A stretch of DNA of 64,000 nt from Ignavibacteriales bacterium (GTDB taxonomy: Bacteria > Bacteroidota > Ignavibacteria > Ignavibacteriales > Ignavibacteriaceae): assembly GCA_016709155.1 (NCBI GenBank), contig JADJEI010000006.1, positions 186,001-250,000 of the forward strand, read 5' to 3'. Shown one piece after another: positions 35,729 through 46,278 of this stretch. The notes under the pieces are model-generated. The model searched no databases. It was not told where the DNA came from and saw nothing but the letters and a program-made list of their open reading frames with translations. Made by a program: the position numbers and the translations under genes. Numbering within the stretch: the first letter of the stretch is position 1; every line of letters starts with the position of its first letter.

Positions 35729-36426
35729 AAACGATAGCTTTAATTGGAGCTGACGGCTCGGGCAAAACAACTGTAGCTAAAAAAATAATGCAATCTCCTC
35801 CGGTTCCATTAAAGTATTTGTATATGGGATTGAATATTGAGTCAAGTAATTATGCTCTCCCAACCTCACGATTAGCATATAAAGTAAAACTATGGGAGTA
35901 CAAACGCAAGCACAAGCACTTGAAAAATGTCGAGTTAAAAAATATCTCTCTTCACCAAATAGATGACAACCGAAGAGGAGATCCGAGAGGAAAGGTTGGG
36001 GCAACAGCAAGATTAGTAAAAAGAGTTTCAGAGGAATTATACAGGTTATTTATATCATGGACATTCCAGATACGCGGCTATAATGTATTGTTTGATCGTC
36101 TCTTTATATTTGATGCGGCTACAAGCGCTACCGGCGAAGAATTAAAAAAGCAGCGCTTTACAAATAAAATACATAGATGGTTTCTCAATAAAGTTTATTC
36201 GAAACCGGATCTAGTAATTTTTCTGAACGCCCCCGCAGAAGTACTTTACGAACGAAAGCATGAGGTTGATGTTGAATATCTAAAAACGAGAACCGAAACA
36301 TTTTTGAAAGTTGGTAAAGCATTAAAAAATTTTGTAATCGTTGATACAACACAGCCAATAGAAAAAGTTTTCAATGAAGTCAATAATACTATAATTGATT
36401 TCGTGAATAATGGAAAATCAAAATAA
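35725..36426 (+). CDS. Thymidylate-kinase-like P-loop kinase
   Basis: 233 residues. Walker A GADGSGKTTVAKK (about 8-20), a central YNVLFDRLFIFDA (DR motif) and FLNAPAEVLYERKHEVDVEYLKTR, where the Arg-rich lid and ribose region of dTMP-kinase-like enzymes would be. It differs from housekeeping Tmk in having a long insertion (about 40-110) and lacking a clear LID. It is coupled to the HprK-like gene by ATGA and stands 28 bp before the ATP-grasp gene, so its substrate is likely an intermediate of the same pathway. Substrate unknown. Confidence 0.75.
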   Translation: MKTIALIGADGSGKTTVAKKIMQSPPVPLKYLYMGLNIESSNYALPTSRLAYKVKLWEYKRKHKHLKNVELKNISLHQIDDNRRGDPRGKVGATARLVKRVSEELYRLFISWTFQIRGYNVLFDRLFIFDAATSATGEELKKQRFTNKIHRWFLNKVYSKPDLVIFLNAPAEVLYERKHEVDVEYLKTRTETFLKVGKALKNFVIVDTTQPIEKVFNEVNNTIIDFVNNGKSK

Positions 36427-36454
36427 TATTAAATGAAAAGTTAAACCGGCAGCA

Positions 36455-37678
36455 ATGGAAAAAATAAAAAGTAAAAACGGAAAACCTTACGCAGTTCTTA
36501 TTGATATGGATTATCTCACCGGACTTCAGTCTTCAAGATTGTTAGCCGAGCGCGGAGTGCCTGTTCTTGGAATGGCTAATAATCCAGATCACTATTGTGC
36601 GCGAACAAATACTTGTGAAAAAGTTTTTAAAGTAGATACGAAAACTCAAGCATTGATAGACTTGCTAATGGAAATGGGTCCAAAGTTTGAATTAAAGCCC
36701 GTTCTCTACCCCTGCCAGGATAACAGTGTGCTTTTAGTTTCACGCAATAGACAGCAGCTTTCAAAGTATTATCACATTTCCCTGCCCTCAGAAGAGACAG
36801 TGGAGCTGCTGATGGATAAATATAAATTTTATGACTTTGCAGTTAAAGAAAATCTTCCCGTTGCAAAATTCTACTTATTAAAATCTAAAGATGAAGCAAT
36901 CAGTGTGGCTAAACATCTGACTTTCCCGGCGATAATCAAGCCTCCGATGAAGAGCGCAAAGTGGGAAAAATATTCAAAGCTACATAAAGTCTATAAAGTT
37001 TTTAGCGAAGAAGAATATCTTAAAACTTACGAAATGTGTTCGCAGTGGGCAGATACTCTGATGGTGCAGGAATGGATTGTTGGAACTGATTCAGATCTGT
37101 ATTCGAGCAATTGCTATTACAATTCTAAGTCGGAACCATTAGCAACTTTTACTGCAAAAAAATTAAGACAATGGCCTCCGGAAACTGGAAATACAGCGCT
37201 CGGAATTGATTGCATTGATGATGAAGTCGTTAGAATTTCGCACGAACTTTTCAAGAAAGTTAATTACATCGGCTTAGTTTACCTCGAATTAAAAAAAGAT
37301 ATTCGTACCGGGAAATATTATATCATCGAGCCAAACATCGGCAGACCGACGGGCAGATCAGCTTTATCCGAAGCTTGCGGCGTTGATTTACTTTTCACTA
37401 TGTACTGCGATTGTCTCGGATTACCACTCCCCTCTTCAAGATTTCAGACTTACAAAGGAATTAAGTGGATCCATATTCGAACTGATCTTCAGTCAGCGAT
37501 AAATTATTGGAAAAAAGATAAGTTAACAATAAGGGAATATTTTAAATCAGTAAGCGGTCCGAAGTACTTTGCAGTATTTTCTTTGAAAGATCCTAAACCG
37601 TTTCTTGGTGAAATGAGTTTGATATTCGCTTTCATATTCAAGTCACTATTTAGCGGAAAAAAACTTGAACAAACTTAA
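36455..37678 (+). CDS. ATP-grasp carboxylate-amine ligase
   Basis: 407 residues. Start region GKPYAVLIDMDYLTGLQSSRLLAERGVPVLGMANNPDHYCARTNTCEKVF is the pre-ATP-grasp domain. The ATP-grasp core contains LPSEETVELLMDKYKFYDFAVKENLPVAKF, FPAIIKPPMKSAKW (ATP-binding Lys), VQEWIVGTDSDLYSSNCYYN, and YIIEPNIGRPTGRS (Mg-binding Glu and Asn). The closest type known to me is the D-aspartate-ligase-like ligase found in EPS loci. It would join a carboxylate to an amine, and so could attach an amino acid to a phosphonate or to a sugar acid. This is the end of the six-gene plus-strand run (31390-37678). Confidence 0.8.
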   Translation: MEKIKSKNGKPYAVLIDMDYLTGLQSSRLLAERGVPVLGMANNPDHYCARTNTCEKVFKVDTKTQALIDLLMEMGPKFELKPVLYPCQDNSVLLVSRNRQQLSKYYHISLPSEETVELLMDKYKFYDFAVKENLPVAKFYLLKSKDEAISVAKHLTFPAIIKPPMKSAKWEKYSKLHKVYKVFSEEEYLKTYEMCSQWADTLMVQEWIVGTDSDLYSSNCYYNSKSEPLATFTAKKLRQWPPETGNTALGIDCIDDEVVRISHELFKKVNYIGLVYLELKKDIRTGKYYIIEPNIGRPTGRSALSEACGVDLLFTMYCDCLGLPLPSSRFQTYKGIKWIHIRTDLQSAINYWKKDKLTIREYFKSVSGPKYFAVFSLKDPKPFLGEMSLIFAFIFKSLFSGKKLEQT

Positions 37679-37788
37679 TATCAGATTATCCACCGTTAAA
37701 AAGACTTAAAATATTTTTATTAATCTTTTTCCGAAATGAGATTTTTTCAAAATATTAATACATAAATATTAGAATTTTCTGTCAAAAT

Positions 37789-37822
37789 AAATCATCAATT
37801 GTTTGCAGATGATGATTTTTAT
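37789..37822 (+). terminator. Probable terminator after ATP-grasp gene
   Basis: AAATCATCA / TGATGATTT with a 12-nt loop followed by TTTATTTTT, 110 bp after the stop at 37678. It separates the phosphonate run from the LamG surface protein. Confidence 0.65.
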
Positions 37823-37874
37823 TTTTAATATTGAAAAGACATTTCGAAGTGAGTAAGAAAAATATTTATTGAGT

Positions 37875-40727
37875 ATGATAAAATCACAAAGAGTTCAAAA
37901 TAAGCTTTTAATAATACTAAGTTTGCTTTTAGTTACTGCAGTTGTTCAGGCGCAGAGTTTTAAAACTATTACTTCTTTAGGTACTATAAACGCCAATGCA
38001 ACTACTGCTGATAAACCTCAATCCAAAGTTTGGTTTTATGGTGGATACTGGTGGACTGTAATTCCGGTAAGTGGTGGGACATATATTTACAGGTTGGAAG
38101 GCACGACATGGACACAAAAAAATCAACTTTCAGGTTCTAATTCATTTAAAGCGGATGTTAAAGTACAAGCCGATATTGTCAATATTCTTCTCGTTTCACC
38201 TAACACTCCATCTTCGCAAACTGCAAAGTTTTTGAGATATGAATTTGATTCAGGTACTTCTACTTACTCCTTGCTTAGTTCTACTAATATATCTCTTGAT
38301 TCCTACTGCGAAACTGCCACAATTGATATTGATAAGAATGGAAGATTTTGGTTAGCTTCGGATGGTGGAGGATCAGGAAGTGGAGATGGTGATTTAAAAA
38401 ATATTAATGTTCGGTGGAGTGATTATCCTTATAATTCATTCAGTGCCGCCATAACTCTTGCCACTGGTGTTGGCGGTGATGACATTTGCGCAATAACAGC
38501 TTATGATCCGGATGGACTTAGCAAAATTGGAGTAATGTGGTCAGATCAACCCAATACTCAGTTCAGATTCGCTTATCATATTGACGGGGATGATGTTAAT
38601 ACTTGGACAACCGAAACTATTGTAACTGCTTCTGACCCTAACGCAGGAGTTGGAGATGATCATATCAATTTAAAAGTTGCCTCTGATGGAACCATTTATG
38701 CTGCAGTAAAAACCGGATATGATGAACCAAACTATCCTGAGATAGGGTTATTAGTAAAACATAGTAATGGAACATGGGATCCACTTTATACAGTCACCGA
38801 AGGAGACGACAATAATCCAGGAACGCGACCACAGGTAATTTTAAATGAAACAAAAGGATTAATAGCAGTTTTATACACCGCATCACGTGGAAGCGACGAT
38901 GATATACTGTATAAGGAATCTTCGATCAGTTCGATCAATTTTTCCCATCCTGAAAGATTTTTAGTCTATGGAAGTTTGAACCTGAATAATATTTCTACAA
39001 CAAAGCAAACTTTTTCGGATAGTGTTGTTATTATTTTTGCTACCTCCTTAAATGTTTGGCATGGAGTAATTGCAAAATTATCTGCAGATTCAACAACTAA
39101 TGGAGCAGGTTTTGCATTCAACTTGGATGGATCTAATGATCAATTAAAAAGGGGCGCTTCATCTTCCAGCTTAAATATCACTACTGCAATTACACTAGAA
39201 GATGGATAAGTCCTAACATTCAAAAAAAACCAATCACTAATTAGTAAAACTACCGCATCCACTGGTTATGATCTTGCATTAACTTCAGGAGGTAATGTTA
39301 CCTTCAAAATAAACTCTACAACCTTGACTTCCTCTTCATCTTATACGGCTGGTAGTTCAGTATGGACTCATATAGCTGCAACTTACAGCTCAGCCACAGG
39401 GATGAAGATATACATAAATGGAATTTTAGATAATTCAAATTCAACATCAGGCACAATTAGTACCAATTCGAGCAGTTTCTATTTAGGATCTGAGAACACA
39501 TTCAATTTCTTTGAAGGACAGTTGGATGAAATTAGAATTTGGAATGTTGTTAAAACAGTCGATGAGATCCGTACAAATATGTGCAAAAAACTTACAGGCT
39601 CCGAAAGTGGATTAATAGCCTACTGGAATTTTGATGCACCTGAAGGATTACATGTAAATGACAAAACATCAAACAACAACTATGTTGATGCTCACGATAT
39701 TCCGGTCTATGCTTATAGCTGGTCTGGTGCTGCAATTGGCGATGAAAGCGCTTATGATTATGATCCAACTGGTAGCTTCACCCAAAATTTAAGTCATTCT
39801 GATGGCGACGAGATAACAGCAACAACCACTAGCGGAACAATAACGGGATTACAAGTTTATCGTGTTGATTCTACTCCACTTCGGTCAGGTGCTTCAAATA
39901 ATTCAGGCACTTACACAAACATTGACCCGTTGCGTTATTGGGGTGTAAAAGTTTTTGGAACCAGTACACCGACTTACACTCTTGTTTATAATTATAACGG
40001 TCACCCGGGAATTACTTCCGAAAACGGATTAAATCTTTTGTATCGAGATAATCTGGCTGATGACACCTGGGCAGATTTAACCGCTACATTGGATCAAGGT
40101 GCCAATACTCTTACCAAAAGTGGTTTGACGGGAACTGAATTTACACTTGCAAGCAGCAACGCACCCCTTCCTGTTGAGTTATCATTGTTCAGCGGCAGGA
40201 TCATTGGCGGAAATATTATTTTAAATTGGGAAACAGCCACAGAAGTTAGAAATTACGGTTTTGATGTTGAGAAATCTATTGATGGAAAAAACTTCAGTAA
40301 GTTTGGTTTTGTGCAAGGCAACGGAAACAGCAATTCGACTAAGTATTATTCATTTGAAGACAATTCTCCCGAAACTGGAATTAATTACTACAGACTGAAA
40401 CAGATTGATACAGACGGCTCGTTTGAATATTCCAAAATCATTTCTGTAAATTTAAATATCCCGATAGAGTTCAGCCTTTCACAAAACTATCCTAATCCTT
40501 TTAACCCCACCACTACTATTGATTTTACGCTTCCATCAAACACTTTCGTTTCGTTAAAAGTCTATGATCTATTAGGAAAACAAACAGCCTTGCTGATTAC
40601 TGAGCAAAAAGAAGCAGGCAGTTATTCTCTTCAATTTGATGGTACGAATCTTGCCAATGGTAATTACATTTATGTAATAAACGCAGGAGGCAAAGTCATT
40701 ACTAAAAAGATGACTTTGTTAAAATAA
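37875..40727 (+). CDS. LamG surface protein with T9SS tail, two compensating frameshifts
   Basis: ATG 37875 is preferred over a TTG six bases earlier. Signal peptide (TAVVQAQ), then a 300-residue beta-rich, propeller-like region (WFYGGYWWTVIPVSGG, YRLEGTTWTQKNQ, TIDIDKNGRFWLAS, PQVILNETKGLIAVLYT). The frame shifts near 39203 and back in an A8 run at 39223-39230 within ITLE(A)WISP, inside a LamG domain (SSVWTHIAATYSS, KIYINGILDNS, GQLDEIRIWN). The end is NYPNPFNPTTTIDFTLPSNT...YIYVINAGGKVITKKMTLLK, a T9SS sorting domain. Length of about 951 residues. It is likely displayed on the surface, perhaps binding the glycan made here; that is inference. Confidence 0.8.
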
Positions 40728-40895
40728 TCACCTCCCGCAAATAATTCGCATTTTGGAATTGTTTGCAGAAACTCAAGCATGTTTTAATTAATGATAACTA
40801 CGTGAGTTATTCAGGAATTTTTGTGATTTTTTATTTACAATTTTAGAGGGTAAGATTTTTACCGAACTACATGTAATTTTTTCTTATTGAATTTA

Positions 40896-41947
40896 ATGAA
40901 CAAAATAATTTTTATTGATAACCAAAATTTAGAATTAGAAACCAAATGGGATAAATTTGTTGCCTCACATCCGGAAGGACAAATTTATTTTACTACAAGC
41001 TGGCTTAAAATCATTCAACAGGAATCGGGAGAAAAACTCATTCGTTTAGCCTGCGTTGATGATAAAAAAAATATTCTCGGCGTCATGCCGTTAGTTACTA
41101 CGAAAGGTTTCCCGCTGGGAATGGGTGGTGTAACCGCTGCTGCAAGATTATCCTCCCTGCCCCGCACTCCAATCGGTGGTCCGCTTTCTAATTCAGATGA
41201 AATCGATACTCTCCTGCTTGACGAAGCTATTAAACTTCAAAAAATTTCAGTGGAAAAATTCTTCAGGTAAAATCACTTTCGGATAAATTGAACAATTCAA
41301 AAGAAGAATTAGCATGTATTCCCTGGCGTGAGTCATATATTTTCGAAATTCCTGGTGATAAAAATGCTGAATTAAGATTCGGCGATTCACGAAACCATAG
41401 TGCAATTAAAAGAGCGGTAAATAAAGCTGCGAATAATGGTGTTACTATTCAGATTACAAATTCCGATAGTGATTTAATAGCTTGGTATAAACTGTATTTG
41501 GATACAATGCGATTTCATTCAACTCCGGCTCGATCATTAAAATTTTTTCAAGCATTATGGGAAAAATTCCATCCTTCAGAAAATCTTAAACTTTATCTCG
41601 CAATTCACAAAGATAAAATTATATCCGGATCTCTGCTGTTTTATTTTAATGGTTATGCTATTTATGCCTTTAATGGAAGCGATAGAAGCACCTTCGAATT
41701 ACGCCCAAATGATTTAATTCATTGGCAAGCTATCTCAGACGCCCAACAAATCGGATGTCATACTTATGATTTTGGTGAGGTTTCAAAAAATGAAGCGGGA
41801 TTAGCTGCTTACAAGAAAAAATGGGGAACAAAAATAATTCAGATATACCATTATTATTTCCCAGAACAAGTATCACTTTATGGAAATGAAATTGACATTG
41901 AAAGTGTGCAAGGTGGAAACAAAAGATTATTGAAAGACTGCCATTAA
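40896..41947 (+). CDS. FemAB-like transferase (copy 2), frameshifted
   Basis: Its first part (WDKFVASHPEGQIYFTTSWLKIIQQE, GMGGVTAAARLSSLPRTPIGGPLS) runs to an A5 run at 41254-41258; adding one A gives VEKILQVKSLSDKLNNSKEELACIPWRESYIFEIPG, matching the intact copy at 42986 (VCVPWRKAYYKEIPS). The C-terminal half holds the GNAT core: AIKRAVNKAANNGVTIQI, WYKLYLDTMRFHSTPARSLKFFQALW, GSLLFYFNGYAIYAFNGS and YDFGEVSKNEAGLAAYKKKWG. Joined length is about 350 residues. Family as for copies 1 and 3; substrate unknown. Confidence 0.78.
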
Positions 41948-42010
41948 ATGTTTCTGCATTGCTAGGAAAATGGACATACAAGTATCTTTAATAAAATAAA
42001 TTTTATTACA

Positions 42011-42919
42011 ATGCTCGCTAAAATTTTTTACATATTAAAACCATTAATCCCAAGAAACGTTCAAATTTTTTTAAGACGTATTCTTATTAAAATTAAAATT
42101 AAAAAGTTTAAGGATGTTTGGCCTATACTTGAATCCGCTGGAATGAAACCGAAGGAGTTCCCCGGTTGGAAGGACAATAAAAAATTTACATTAGTTTTAA
42201 CCCACGACGTTGAACTTCAAGGCGGGCATGATAAATGTGTCGAATTAATGGAACTTGAAAAGAATCTCGGTTTCAGATCATCATTCAATTTTGTCCCCGA
42301 ACGTTACAACGTTTCTTCAAAAGTTAGAGATGAGTTAGTTCGGAATGGATTTGAAGTTGGTGTTCATGGTTTAAATCACGATGGAAAACTTTTTAGTTCG
42401 AGAGAAGTTTTTTCGACGAGAGCAAAAAAGATTAACGGGTATTTAGAGCAGTGGAATGCAGTTGGATTCAGAGCGCCTGCAATGCACCACAATCTTGAAT
42501 GGCAGCATGAACTAAATGTCAAATATGATCTTTCAACTTTTGATACTGATCCATTCGAACCACAGTCTGATGGCGTTGGAACAATTTTTCCTTTCTTCGT
42601 AAAACGGAATGGCTCCACAGAAGGATATTGGGAATTTCCTTATACTCTGGTTCAAGATTTCACTCTTCTTGTTTTAATGAATGAATCAAATGACATCTGG
42701 AAAAAGAAATTAGATTGGATAGCTGAAAAAGGAGGGATGGCATTATTAAATGTTCATCCTGATTATATAAACTTTTCGCATACTCCAAATAAAACCGAAG
42801 AATTTCATGTAAGTCAATACGAGGGATTTCTAAAGTATGTTAAATCGAAATACAAAAATCAGTACTGGAATCCACTACCAAAAGAATTAGCTGAATATAT
42901 GGATCAAAATTACTTATAG
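42011..42919 (+). CDS. Polysaccharide deacetylase (NodB/CE4-like)
   Basis: 302 residues. The catalytic Asp region is LVLTHDVELQGG (about 58-69) and the metal-binding motif is GVHGLNHDGKLF (H-x4-H); the later GFRAPAMHHN is the motif 3 Arg. An amphipathic N-terminus (FYILKPLIPRNVQIFLRRIL) may attach it to the membrane. It would remove N-acetyl groups from the nascent glycan. It lies between two FemAB-like genes, which suggests that the freed amine is then acylated by them. That ordering is inference. Confidence 0.85.
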   Translation: MLAKIFYILKPLIPRNVQIFLRRILIKIKIKKFKDVWPILESAGMKPKEFPGWKDNKKFTLVLTHDVELQGGHDKCVELMELEKNLGFRSSFNFVPERYNVSSKVRDELVRNGFEVGVHGLNHDGKLFSSREVFSTRAKKINGYLEQWNAVGFRAPAMHHNLEWQHELNVKYDLSTFDTDPFEPQSDGVGTIFPFFVKRNGSTEGYWEFPYTLVQDFTLLVLMNESNDIWKKKLDWIAEKGGMALLNVHPDYINFSHTPNKTEEFHVSQYEGFLKYVKSKYKNQYWNPLPKELAEYMDQNYL

Positions 42920-42985
42920 TGTCATAAGTAGTATGAGATGTGCTATGCTGATGATTATTTTTTTAATCTTATAGCAAAGTATATT

Positions 42986-44080
42986 ATGTATAAAATTATT
43001 GGTGCTGTTTCTTCCGACAATAGAAGAATAGAAGATTTTCTTTCAGTAAATCACGATGCAACCTTCTACCATCTGCCCAAGTGGCTAGAGATACTCGCGA
43101 AAGAGTCCTCACAAAAGGCGATCAAATTGATTTGTATCAATGAACTGGGAAATATAGTAGGTTATATGCCGCTCCTATTTACCAAAGGATTGCCGTTTGG
43201 TTTAGGAGGGATTTTAGTTGCACGAAGGCTGGCTTCATTACCGCGCTCGCCAATCGCAGGACCTATAGCCGAAAACCCTGAAGTGTTAAAACTATTAATT
43301 GATTCAGCAATTGATTTAACTAAATCTAAATCAAAGATAGTTTTACAATTAAAATATGAATGTGGAAACCTGGATAAGATTGATGACAAATTAGTTTGTG
43401 TTCCCTGGAGGAAAGCTTATTATAAAGAAATTCCGTCACAAGGAATTAAAATATCCTTAGCAAGTCACAGTGTAGAAAAAGAAGTTCAAAGAGCTATAAA
43501 TAAAGCAAAAGAAAATAATATTAGTATTCGCGAAGCTGAAACCATTGATGACCTGCATAATTGGTATCATCTGTATCTGGAAACAATGAGATTTCATACA
43601 ACACCGGCAAGGAGATTCGGTTTCTTCAAAGATTTATGGGATGAATTTCATAGTGCTGGCTTAATGAGTATTTCTTTAGTTGAGATGAAGGTAAACTCGA
43701 AGACTATTCTTTTAAATGGTGCAATTTCTTTTCGTTATAAAGAAAGAATTTATGGAGCATTCAAAGGAAGCAGCAGGAAATATTTTAAGTTCAGGGTGAA
43801 TGATTTACTGCATTGGTACGAGTTAAATAAGGCACAGGAGGAGGGTTTTAAAATATTTGATATGGGAGAGGTACAGGGCGAGCACGATGGCCTTGATCAC
43901 TATAAAAAGAAATGGGGCATGGCCGAAAGTGAAATTTTTCATTATTACCTTAAATCTGATTATAAGCCAAAAGAAAAATTAGATCCCGGAAATAATTCTT
44001 CATTGGTTGCAATAATTTGGCGTCATTTACCGCTGCCATTAATCGAATATTCAGGATCAATCACAAATCGTCTTCTTTGA
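42986..44080 (+). CDS. FemAB-like transferase (copy 3), intact
   Basis: About 364 residues from ATG 42986 (an upstream ATG at 42938 is less likely because the extra 16 residues have no counterpart). Contains LPFGLGGILVARRLASLPRSPIAGPI, VCVPWRKAYYKEIPS, SVEKEVQRAINKAKENNISI, WYHLYLETMRFHTTPARRFGFF, FDMGEVQGEHDGLDHYKKKWG. The last motif is the conserved GNAT-like loop of the FemAB/BioF2 family. It is paralogous to copy 2 and more distantly to copy 1. In related systems such proteins transfer an aminoacyl or acyl group; the donor could be aminoacyl-tRNA or a thioester. Confidence 0.8.
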   Translation: MYKIIGAVSSDNRRIEDFLSVNHDATFYHLPKWLEILAKESSQKAIKLICINELGNIVGYMPLLFTKGLPFGLGGILVARRLASLPRSPIAGPIAENPEVLKLLIDSAIDLTKSKSKIVLQLKYECGNLDKIDDKLVCVPWRKAYYKEIPSQGIKISLASHSVEKEVQRAINKAKENNISIREAETIDDLHNWYHLYLETMRFHTTPARRFGFFKDLWDEFHSAGLMSISLVEMKVNSKTILLNGAISFRYKERIYGAFKGSSRKYFKFRVNDLLHWYELNKAQEEGFKIFDMGEVQGEHDGLDHYKKKWGMAESEIFHYYLKSDYKPKEKLDPGNNSSLVAIIWRHLPLPLIEYSGSITNRLL

Positions 44081-44120
44081 GAGATTTAGATAAAAAAAAT
44101 ATGATATTAAATAAATTTAT

Positions 44121-45341
44121 ATGAGCGAGATAAAAACTAAGGAAATAAATATCTGCATGGTGGTTTTCTCCTCTTACCCGATAGATGTTAGAGTGAGAAG
44201 AGAAGCTGAAGCACTGATTGCAGAGGGTATGAAAGTAGATGTTATTTGTCGAACCTCACGCGGTGAACTGCCGCAAGAAAATGTGCGCGGTGTGAATGCT
44301 TATCGGCTCAAGTTAAATCGAAAAAGAGCCGGTAAGATCGGTTACATTTGGGAATATTTGTATTTTTTCATGTGGGCATTTTGGAAAGTGACAGTATTAA
44401 ATTTCTCAAAACATTATGACATTGTTCACGTACATAATATGCCGGACTTTTTAGTTTTCACAGGCTTCATTCCAAAATTATTTGGCTGTAAATCTGTAAT
44501 TGATCTTCACGATCCAATGCCGGAGCTTTTTACTTCTATATTTAAAACTTCACAAGATAGCTTTGTCTATAAATTTTTATTGAAAATTGAAAAGTTTAGC
44601 ATTTGGTACTCCGATGTAGTAATTACCCCGAACATTGCATTCAAAAATATTTTTTCAAAAAGAAGCTGCGCCGAAAATAAAATTAATATTATCATGAATT
44701 CTCCGGATGAAAATGTCTTCAAGTATTTTAATGAGACTGATAGAAGCGAATCGCTGAAATCAAAATATGTTTTAATGTATCACGGCGCAATCATCGAACA
44801 ACACGGGCTTGATATTGGACTGAAGGCAGTAGCGCTGCTGAGGAATAAAATTCCTAATATAAAACTTGTTATTTTTGGTTCAGGCAATTTTCAATCAAAA
44901 GCAGAAAAAATCATTGATGAATTAAGTATAAAAGATTTGGTTGAAATAAAAGGATCTGTAATAAATGATGAAATTGCTATGTTCATTCCGAAGATAGATT
45001 TAGGTATAATACCAAATAGATTAAATAATTTTACTCAACTAAATTTTCCGGTTAGAATTTTTGAATACTTAATAAATAAGAAGCCTGTTATCGTCCCTAG
45101 AACAAAAGGCATTTCGGATTACTTTGGCGAAGAATCAATTTTTTATTTTGAACCGGGGAATGCTGAAAACCTTGCAGAAAAAATTTACGAAGTTTATACT
45201 AATGAAAATTATAGAGAAGACACTCTGCAAAAAGCAATCAGTGTTTATCAAAATTACAGATGGCAGGATCAGAAGAAACAACTGGCTAAAATTGAAAGAG
45301 AATTAGTCAAAGACAAATTAAATAATTCAAAATTACTTTAA
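44121..45341 (+). CDS. Glycosyltransferase family 4
   Basis: 406 residues. GT-B fold: N-terminal ICMVVFSSYPIDVRVRREAEALIAEG with a Rossmann start, DIVHVHNMPDFLVFTG, CKSVIDLHDPMPELF. The C-terminal donor domain has YHGAIIEQHGLDIGLKAVALL, LVIFGSG, and EYLINKKPVIVPRTKGISDYFGEESIFYFEPGN (E-x7-E type). It transfers a sugar from a nucleotide donor to the lipid-linked chain at the cytoplasmic face. Donor cannot be read from sequence. First of three consecutive transferases. Confidence 0.88.
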   Translation: MSEIKTKEINICMVVFSSYPIDVRVRREAEALIAEGMKVDVICRTSRGELPQENVRGVNAYRLKLNRKRAGKIGYIWEYLYFFMWAFWKVTVLNFSKHYDIVHVHNMPDFLVFTGFIPKLFGCKSVIDLHDPMPELFTSIFKTSQDSFVYKFLLKIEKFSIWYSDVVITPNIAFKNIFSKRSCAENKINIIMNSPDENVFKYFNETDRSESLKSKYVLMYHGAIIEQHGLDIGLKAVALLRNKIPNIKLVIFGSGNFQSKAEKIIDELSIKDLVEIKGSVINDEIAMFIPKIDLGIIPNRLNNFTQLNFPVRIFEYLINKKPVIVPRTKGISDYFGEESIFYFEPGNAENLAEKIYEVYTNENYREDTLQKAISVYQNYRWQDQKKQLAKIERELVKDKLNNSKLL

Positions 45342-45366
45342 TATTTATACTGACAATTAACAATCC

Positions 45367-46233
45367 ATGATTAGATACGTTCTTATAACTCCGGCAAAAA
45401 ACGAAGAAGCCTACATAACTAAAACTATCGAGTCGGTAATAAAACAAACTATTAAACCGATTAAATGGGTAATAGTTAGTGACGGTTCTACAGATAGAAC
45501 TGATGAGATTGTTGAGAAATATTTAGTTGACAATAAATTTATGGAGCTAATTAAAAAAAGTAGTGATAAGACCAGAAATTTTGGAGCTAAAGCTCGAGCT
45601 ATTTCACTCGCATATCAAAAACTTAAGGAATTAGATTTTGACTACTTCGGTAATTTAGATGCTGACGTTTCATTTGATCCGAATTATTATGAAAACATTT
45701 TAAATGAATTTGCGATGAATCCAAAACTAGGAGTGGGTGGAGGAATAAGATATGACCTTATTAATAATAAATTTCAGATGTTAAAATGTGCACCCGATAG
45801 TGTTGGTGGTCCCTTCCAACTTTTCCGTCGAAAATGTTATGAGGAAATCGGCGGTTATAAACCACTTCGTTTTGGTGGTATTGATGCAGTGGCTGAAACA
45901 TCGGCAAGAATGTTGGGGTGGGAAGTGAAACACTTTCCCCAAAATAAAGTATTCCATCATCGTCCAACGGGATCTGCGCATAATAATATTATCAAACAAA
46001 AATTTAGAGCAGGGTTAAGAAATTATTCGATTGGTTATCACCCATTATTTCAGATATTTAAATTGGTCAGCAATATTTCATTACCCCCTTACTTTTTGGG
46101 AAGTCTATTTTTATTCTCAGGATATATTTGGGGAGCGATAAAGAAATATGATATGCCTATTTCAAAAGACTTTAAAGACTATCTAAGATCGGAGCAGCTT
46201 AAAAAAATCCGAACCAGTCTTAAACTTGATTGA
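45367..46233 (+). CDS. Glycosyltransferase family 2
   Basis: 288 residues. N-terminal LITPAKNEEAYITKTIESVIKQTIKP with the GT-A nucleotide-binding region, WVIVSDGSTDRTDEIVEKY, and the DxD-like YFGNLDADVSFDPNYY (about 94-108). A later HHRPTGSAHNNIIKQKFRAGLRNYSIGYHPLFQI and a hydrophobic segment (LPPYFLGSLFLFSGYIW) mark membrane association. It lies 25 bp after the GT4 gene. Adds a sugar to the repeat unit; donor unknown. Confidence 0.87.
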   Translation: MIRYVLITPAKNEEAYITKTIESVIKQTIKPIKWVIVSDGSTDRTDEIVEKYLVDNKFMELIKKSSDKTRNFGAKARAISLAYQKLKELDFDYFGNLDADVSFDPNYYENILNEFAMNPKLGVGGGIRYDLINNKFQMLKCAPDSVGGPFQLFRRKCYEEIGGYKPLRFGGIDAVAETSARMLGWEVKHFPQNKVFHHRPTGSAHNNIIKQKFRAGLRNYSIGYHPLFQIFKLVSNISLPPYFLGSLFLFSGYIWGAIKKYDMPISKDFKDYLRSEQLKKIRTSLKLD

Positions 46234-46278
46234 TTAAAATAATTTACATAGTTATGAATAACATTAAAATATATTTTT

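Noticed and set aside
39203..39230. Real stop codon separating two LamG genes
   Set aside because: The stretch between two single-base shifts restores an EAWISP-type LamG motif and the second part lacks a signal peptide, so one gene is more likely.
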